Assembly (NCBI GenBank): GCA_018398765.1
Contig: JAHBMJ010000155.1
Location: 1 to 12,500 of the forward strand
DNA: 12,500 nucleotides
From: Chromera velia
Taxonomy: Eukaryota > Sar > Chromeraceae
Reading direction: 5' to 3'
Positions 8,464 through 12,500 of this stretch are shown here, piece after piece. A program made the translations under genes and the position numbers. The notes below the pieces were generated by a model. The model was given only the letters and a program-made list of their open reading frames with translations. It was not told where the DNA came from and ran no database searches. Positions within the stretch are counted from its first letter, which is position 1. Every line of letters begins with the position of its first letter.

Positions 8464-9006
8464 GGGTGCATGGTGGAGACCCAGTTCTGTCCTGAGAGGG
8501 TGTTCTCTCAGTTGAAGCCCTATTCGAGGGAGCCCTGCTTCTCCTACTTCGAGACCGACCACTGTGCATGCAACGCGCGTGAGTATGTATATGCATATAG
8601 ACAATAGGACGTCTGTCAATTGGTCAAAAAGGAAAGAAAGACGCTGTGCTCTCCGTGCACTGTGCGTGCTTCTGGACGCTCGTCCCTTCTGAAACGGCTT
8701 CCAACAAAGGGACCTTGGAAGGGATACACGCCTGCCTGCAGCAAGGTTGCAGCACCTAGCTGTTGGCTGCCTCTGCTTCGTTCCAATTTGATTTGATGTC
8801 TATTGTCGTTCTAGTTTTCTTTTGGCTGTTTTCTTCACTTTTGTCCGCTGGTTGGGGTTTCTTTCACTCAGACGGTACGCGTGAGGGGATTGGGGATGGG
8901 TGCCTGTGTGAGAGACGGGATATGTATAGAAGGGTAGACAGAGACAGAGAGAGAGACAGAGAGAGAAAGCAAGAAAGAAGGAAGGAAGGAAGGAAGGAAG
9001 GAAGGA

Positions 9007-9045
<39 letters not shown>

Positions 9046-9110
9046 GACGAAAGAACGAACGAACGAACGAACGAACGAAAGAAAGAAAGAACGAACGAAC
9101 GTTCGAACGA

Positions 9111-9142
<32 letters not shown>

Positions 9143-9159
9143 GAAAGAAAGAAAGAAAG

Positions 9160-9206
<47 letters not shown>

Positions 9207-9771
9207 AGTGAAGGAGGGAGGAAGAAAAGAGGGAAAATAGAGAGATTAAAACATAGATGGAAGGAAGGAAGGAAGGAAGGAAGGAGGGAAGGAAGGAAGG
9301 AGGGAAGGAAGGAAGGAAGGAAGGAAGGACCGACGAACGAGGATGCGCGGTAGGCGAGAAGAAGCGAAAGAGAAATTGAGTGAGTGAGTGAATCAATGAG
9401 TGAGTGAACACACATACCAAATGAATGAATGGCTGACCGAATGATTGCAGCTGGTGACTGGCGTTCGCTTCTGGTTGAGTACCGCTCCTGTGTGAAGCAC
9501 TCGGTGCACCTAGGGAAGGTTCGTGCGTGCGTGCATATATCAGCTGTATGTATGGAAAAGGTTTGCACGGGTAGACCAAGGAGAGAGAGTGCCGAAAAAC
9601 AAGGAGGCTTTCATTGGTCTCTCGTGCGCAGCTGTTTATTTAGACATGAATCAGGAAGTTGTGTATAGTCCGTTCGCTTTCTCTTCTCGTATGTCTGCGT
9701 GTGTTTGCGTATGAGTGTGTGTGTGTGTGGTGTGTTTGTGTTTGTGTCTGTTTGTGTGTGTGCTTGCGTAT

Positions 9772-9813
<42 letters not shown>

Positions 9814-10202
9814 CGTATGGATGGGGTGAGGGACGGGGGGCGGAGGAGGCGATGATCTTGTCGGTGCCGGGAAAGGATCCTGCCTCACAATTGGCACACG
9901 TCACTTTCGTTGGGTCCGGACGAATCAGAAGTAGTTCGTGCTACTTGTTGATTGACGTCGATCTGAGCGGGTGCGTGCAGGTGAACGAGACGACGAAGTG
10001 GAACGTGGGTCGGTGCGTGGTGTCCCCCCTCTGGATTGCAACAACCATTGCGATGCTTGTGGTCCTGTTTTTTGCGATCTACCGTTTGTTCAAGTTCGGG
10101 AAGCAGGTTCAGAAGCAGAGACTTCTGAAGGCCTCCATGGAGACGCCAATCGATCTCAACATGAAGGTCCCGATCCAAAAGCCTGCGGCGGAGTACGACT
10201 GA
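8464..10202 (+). CDS. Gene 1, three 3' exons: cysteine-rich single-pass membrane protein
   Basis: The exons are 8464-8578, 9451-9518 and 9981-10202, with the stop TGA at 10200-10202. Acceptors are TTGTTTGCAG, ATGATTGCAG and GTGCGTGCAG; donors are C/GTGAGTAT and AAG/GTTCGT. Phases agree: the first exon ends one base into a codon, the second supplies the other two (CCT, Pro) and ends in phase 0. The 134-residue segment has cysteines at 2, 9, 25, 34, 36, 52 and 73, an N-glycosylation sequon NET at 63-65, and a transmembrane helix at about 77-98 (starting PLWIATT). The basic residues after it (R96, K99, K102) suggest an outside N-terminus and a cytoplasmic tail of about 36 residues ending EYD. 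This looks like the juxtamembrane end of a cell-surface protein or receptor. I do not recognise the family. The introns are 872 and 462 bp. Confidence 0.75.
8938..9334. repeat. ~400-bp almost pure purine tract (GAAA, GAAC, GGAA) in gene 1 intron
   Basis: The + strand is nearly all A and G from 8938 to 9330. Units change along the tract: GACA/GAGA, then GGAA, GAAA, GAAC (with one GTTC at 9101), GAAA and GAGAAA, and GGAA with GGGA variants. The tract lies inside the 872-bp intron between exons 8464-8578 and 9451-9518. Long Lys/Glu/Arg frames on + and Phe/Leu/Ser frames on - are composition artefacts. Confidence 0.95.
9376..9430. repeat. Short (GAGT)n and (AATG)n repeats before an acceptor
   Basis: Units of TGAG/AGTG at 9376-9408 and ATGAATGAAT at 9421-9430 lie within 75 bases of the acceptor at 9450. 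They add to the repeat load of this intron. Confidence 0.8.
9713..9812. repeat. (GT)n microsatellite in last intron of gene 1
   Basis: GT repeats interrupted by TTTG and CTTGCGTATGA segments run to 9773, then a pure GT run occupies about 9774-9812. The array sits in the 462-bp intron before the transmembrane exon. Confidence 0.95.
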
Positions 10203-10705
10203 TCAAAAATCAAACCTACCGCGGTTTTGTTTTCCGTCAACAAAAGCAGAGAATACCAGAGATCGAGAGCTCTGTCAGAGCGTTTATGTATTTCTTGCTA
10301 GCTCAAAAGAATAGTGTTAGAAAAAAAATATTTCTACTGAAATTTGATCTAAAAGCACGTAAAACTATATGTAAAACTATATATTGTGGTAAAAAATAAT
10401 TTGAACTATATAAAATAAAATTATAACTTTATTTATCTCCGTGTAAGTTAACTTTTAGATAGATAGGTAGACGTTTTTTAATGCTTATCAGTCATTTAAC
10501 TTATCATAGGCCAGTGCAGCGATTGCCAGCGAGGTGGGTGCTAAAGTAGTAACTTGCTGTGATAAATATTAGGCTATTTTTAGTAATTATAAAATGTATG
10601 ATCGATATCGACTTTTGCATATCTCAGCCAGGCAGGCTAAGTACACCTCACCTAACCTCACCGCTTAAATCTATGAAAGGAAAAAAATCTATGAGGGGGA
10701 AAAGA
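10203..10705. other. 3' flank of gene 1 with polyadenylation-signal-like sequence
   Basis: After the stop the sequence becomes AT-rich. AATAAA occurs at 10414-10419, about 212 bases past the stop, and could serve polyadenylation. A perfect 12-bp tandem (GTAAAACTATAT) is at 10359-10382. GATAGATAG units lie at about 10456-10466, and AAATCTATGA occurs twice near 10666 and 10685. No coding frame is supported. Confidence 0.4.
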
Positions 10706-10775
10706 GTGCCAGAGAGTGACTTCTTTTTTGAAGGAGGTCACTCCGTCTGACACGAGAAAGTGTTGGCATTCTAGG
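10706..10775. repeat. Imperfect inverted repeat in the intergenic spacer
   Basis: GAGTGACTTC at 10713-10722 pairs with GAAG and GTCACTC at 10730-10742 around a T run. Outside it, AGTGCCA (about 10705) pairs with TGGCATT (about 10764). The outer arms are unequal in length. A transcription-end hairpin or element remnant is possible, but nothing decides it. Confidence 0.5.
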
Positions 10776-10853
10776 GGCTATAGGAGCCTAAACCATGAAA
10801 TCAGGCCGAGCTAGGCATGGTATAAGGCATGCATGGCTTTTTTTATGTACGTC

Positions 10854-10870
10854 GGCGCGCAAAGCGCGCC
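10854..10870. repeat. Perfect CpG-rich hairpin
   Basis: GGCGCGC, loop AAA, GCGCGCC forms a perfect 7-bp stem, followed by AACT. The 20-base segment from 10855 matches the one from 7195 at 18 positions, so the two hairpins are probably related. Confidence 0.85.
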
Positions 10871-10945
10871 AACTCTCGATCGGTCGTGATTCCGAATAAT
10901 TAACTTTTGAATTAATCGGATCAAGAATTCGATCATGCAATTAAG

Positions 10946-10959
10946 GCTATATATATAGC
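10946..10959 (+). promoter_or_regulatory. TATA-like perfect palindrome upstream of gene 2
   Basis: GCTATATATATAGC is a perfect 14-bp palindrome 104 bases before the ATG of gene 2. It sits among GATCG-rich short palindromes (10873-10985). It could act as a TATA box for gene 2. The placement suits a promoter, but no start site can be read from sequence. Confidence 0.35.
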
Positions 10960-11063
10960 TCGATCGACACGATCACGATCGAAGCTTAATTCTTCCAACA
11001 GCTTGTACATATGCATTCCGCAAAAGAGCTTGTCACTTGAGCATCTACACCGCTTCCGGAAAG

Positions 11064-12313
11064 ATGAAGCGAATCGGGCTGGCGCTCTTCGTTTTCCACG
11101 AGCACCTCTACTCTTCACAAGGTCTGTATGTGTGAACAACAGTCAAGGCTTATTGCTGCTCAAGTTGGAAGAGAATCGGATTTGCACTGCGGAGAAAGCG
11201 CCCACGTATCTGTGTTCAGAAAAGCAAATTGCTCACAGCGATGGTGCCATCCTCCTTGCAGGCAGTGGAGAAGATGCCGTGAAGAAATTCGGGTTCCCCA
11301 ACCTGAAAGGTTTTGATCTTCACAAGCTAAAGGTCAGTCACTTTTCATGTTGCTCTATGTTGAGTACATGTGTGAGTTTCTTTCTGACGTGCAGCTTCTT
11401 TATCTGAAGTCTTTCCGCTGTCGATTGTGCTCTTCTACCTCCTTGGCACATGCCAGCCAAAGAAGCGTGAGGTGCCCCCTCTCCTCTTAATTCCTTTCAT
11501 CAGATGCAGACTGACTTCGTTTTTTTATATTTTGTTTGCACGGACCCACGCGGCTGAAGTGGTTTGGCTTGACTGTGTGCCATTGGTATCTCTCTTCAGT
11601 GTCCCCCCGGCTATGCAATGCATCTCTTCGGGATCGAGTGCGTGCGTGCGTGCGTGCGTGCAGCTGGACGAGTTGAAGTTCGGGGGGGGATTCGATCCGC
11701 AGAAGTTCAACGTCGACCAGCTGAAGAGCTTCGGTAGGTAAGCGCATTCAGTCATGCACTGCTGTCGAAGTGACTCTGTACATGAAGAAATCATTGGTAT
11801 TCTGCGTTCGCCTGTTCTGCAAGCAAATTTCTTCCCCAAAAGACGGGTGTCTCTTCCGAATCCAGGTAGCATGCACAGCAGCTGCATCTCCTGACTGCCT
11901 GTGGGTGCATGTGGTGAATGGAATCAACAGAATTCTCTGCAGATGCCGGCTTCTCAGTTGATTTTCGGATTTGCATAAATGCGTTGAATAGATGCTTAAC
12001 CTGTATGCATCCTGTTCTGTTGACCCGGGTTGTCTCTTCTCCTTCTTGTTGTCTCTCTCTTCGACTTGCTAGGCACAAAACGCAGTGAATATCCATCATG
12101 TGGAAATATCAATATCACAACTTGCGATGCCAAGCTGCCTGCAGGAATTCCTGACCTGAAAGACCTGAACTTTTTCGGAAGCAAAGTGAATTTGAGCAAC
12201 TTGAAGAACAGCACAAAAGACCAAAAGGACGAAGGGGACAACGGAGGAGGTGGAGGGACCACACCCTCAGCCTGCGTTGAGGAGGATGCGGCTGCCCTCA
12301 TCGCTCTTCAGAC
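11064..12313 (+). CDS. Gene 2 (5' part): predicted secreted, leucine-rich repeat-bearing protein
   Basis: The exons are 11064-11121, 11262-11332, 11664-11733 and 12073-12313. Donors are AAG/GTCTGT, AAG/GTCAGT, TCG/GTAGGT and CAGAC/GTCAGT; acceptors are CTCCTTGCAG, GTGCGTGCAG and CTTGCTAG. All phases agree. The ATG at 11064 starts MKRIGLALFVF, a short signal-peptide-like core followed by HEHLYSSQ. The motif [FV][DN][LV]xxLK occurs at residues 37-43, 58-64 and 105-111, once per exon after the first. Residues 76, 84 and 134 are cysteines. Sequons at about 80 (NIT), 106 (NLS) and 112 (NST) favour an extracellular product. The tail is glycine-rich (124-128). An alternative acceptor at 12144 removes 24 residues in frame. 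The end is unresolved: an acceptor at 12429 would add five residues and stop at 12443, or the gene may continue beyond 12500. I cannot name the family. Confidence 0.65.
11638..11661. repeat. (GTGC)6 microsatellite abutting a gene 2 acceptor
   Basis: Six perfect GTGC units run straight into AG, so the last unit forms the acceptor GTGCAG of the exon at 11664. There is no polypyrimidine tract in this position. Gene 1 shows the same GTGCGTGCAG end at 9971-9980. Confidence 0.9.
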
Positions 12314-12397
12314 GTCAGTCAGTCAGTCAGTCAGTCAGTCAGTCAGTCAGTCAGTCAGTCAGTCAGTCAGTCAGTCAGTCAGTCAGTCAGTCAGTCA
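12314..12397. repeat. (GTCA)21 microsatellite starting at a gene 2 donor
   Basis: Twenty-one perfect GTCA units begin at the predicted donor of the exon ending at 12313. Reading through gives an artificial Ser-Val-Ser-Gln repeat. The donor of the exon ending at 11332 begins with the same two units, GTCAGTCA. Confidence 0.95.
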
Positions 12398-12500
12398 TAC
12401 ATCGATCACGAATTAGTCTTTCATCTCAGCGTCTCATGGGAGTAACACCTGCAAACAAAAGTCCCTTTTTGCCTCAAAGCTCTCGCTGTCTCTGCCCCCC
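12398..12500 (+). other. Window end: possible terminal exon or intron of gene 2
   Basis: TCTTTCATCTCAG at 12417-12429 is a good acceptor. From 12430 the frame of gene 2 would read five codons and stop at TAA 12443-12445, giving a 151-residue protein. However, a C/T-rich tract at 12482-12500 looks like the run-up to another acceptor just outside the window, so the true continuation may lie beyond. Confidence 0.3.

Noticed and set aside
8205-8619. His-Thr and Cys-Val repeat frames on both strands
   Set aside because: They come from the CA/GT microsatellite; only the exon after the acceptor at 8463 has independent support.
8800-9579. Long minus-strand frames rich in Phe, Leu and Ser
   Set aside because: They are translations of the intronic purine tract and its flanks and show no protein-like sequence outside the repeat.
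9774-9980. Upstream extension of the final gene 1 frame
   Set aside because: It begins in a GT microsatellite. The acceptor at 9980 and the phase match with the exon ending at 9518 explain the frame better.
12030-12416. Open frame continuing through the GTCA repeat as a Ser-Gln repeat protein
   Set aside because: The first GTCAGT is a good donor, matching the donor at 11333, so the repeat is more likely intronic.

Overview
The window reads as nuclear DNA of a eukaryote. The two gene models are split by GT-AG introns with matching reading phase, exons are short (58-241 bp), and the spacers and introns are full of microsatellites, diverged repeats and a foldback element. Nothing looks bacterial, plasmid-borne or viral. 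The species cannot be fixed from sequence alone. Small introns plus abundant tetranucleotide repeats would suit a microsatellite-rich protist such as a chromerid alga, but an invertebrate is also possible.

Positions 1-7560 hold no gene I can support. The region contains simple repeats (CTTT, ATTG, ATTC), weak diverged duplications (1196-1505 and 1989-2176), long pyrimidine/purine-biased tracts (4481-5420), a duplicated tRNA D-arm-like segment (5775-5850), three copies of a 316-bp dispersed repeat (2651-2967, and a head-to-tail pair at 5969-6601), a 417-bp imperfect foldback (6704-7120) and CpG-rich hairpins (7176-7210).

Positions 7567-10202 hold gene 1 on the + strand. Its well-supported 3' part is three exons (8464-8578, 9451-9518, 9981-10202). 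They encode a cysteine-rich ectodomain, one transmembrane helix and a short cytoplasmic tail. A long hydrophilic open frame (7567-8277) joins in phase and may be the 5' exon. Each intron carries a different microsatellite.

Positions 10203-11063 are an intergenic spacer rich in hairpins, ending in a TATA-like palindrome. Gene 2 starts at 11064 on the + strand: a short signal-peptide-like exon, two repeat-encoding exons and a larger exon with an N-glycosylation- and glycine-rich tail. It probably runs past the window or ends in a tiny exon near 12445. Both products look secreted or surface-exposed. Neither matches a family I can name.

The strongest unexplained signals are: all 27 variable sites among the three 316-bp copies are transitions, with no indels; microsatellites sit exactly on splice donors and acceptors in both genes; and gene 2 has an in-frame alternative acceptor whose use restores a repeat motif across the exon junction.
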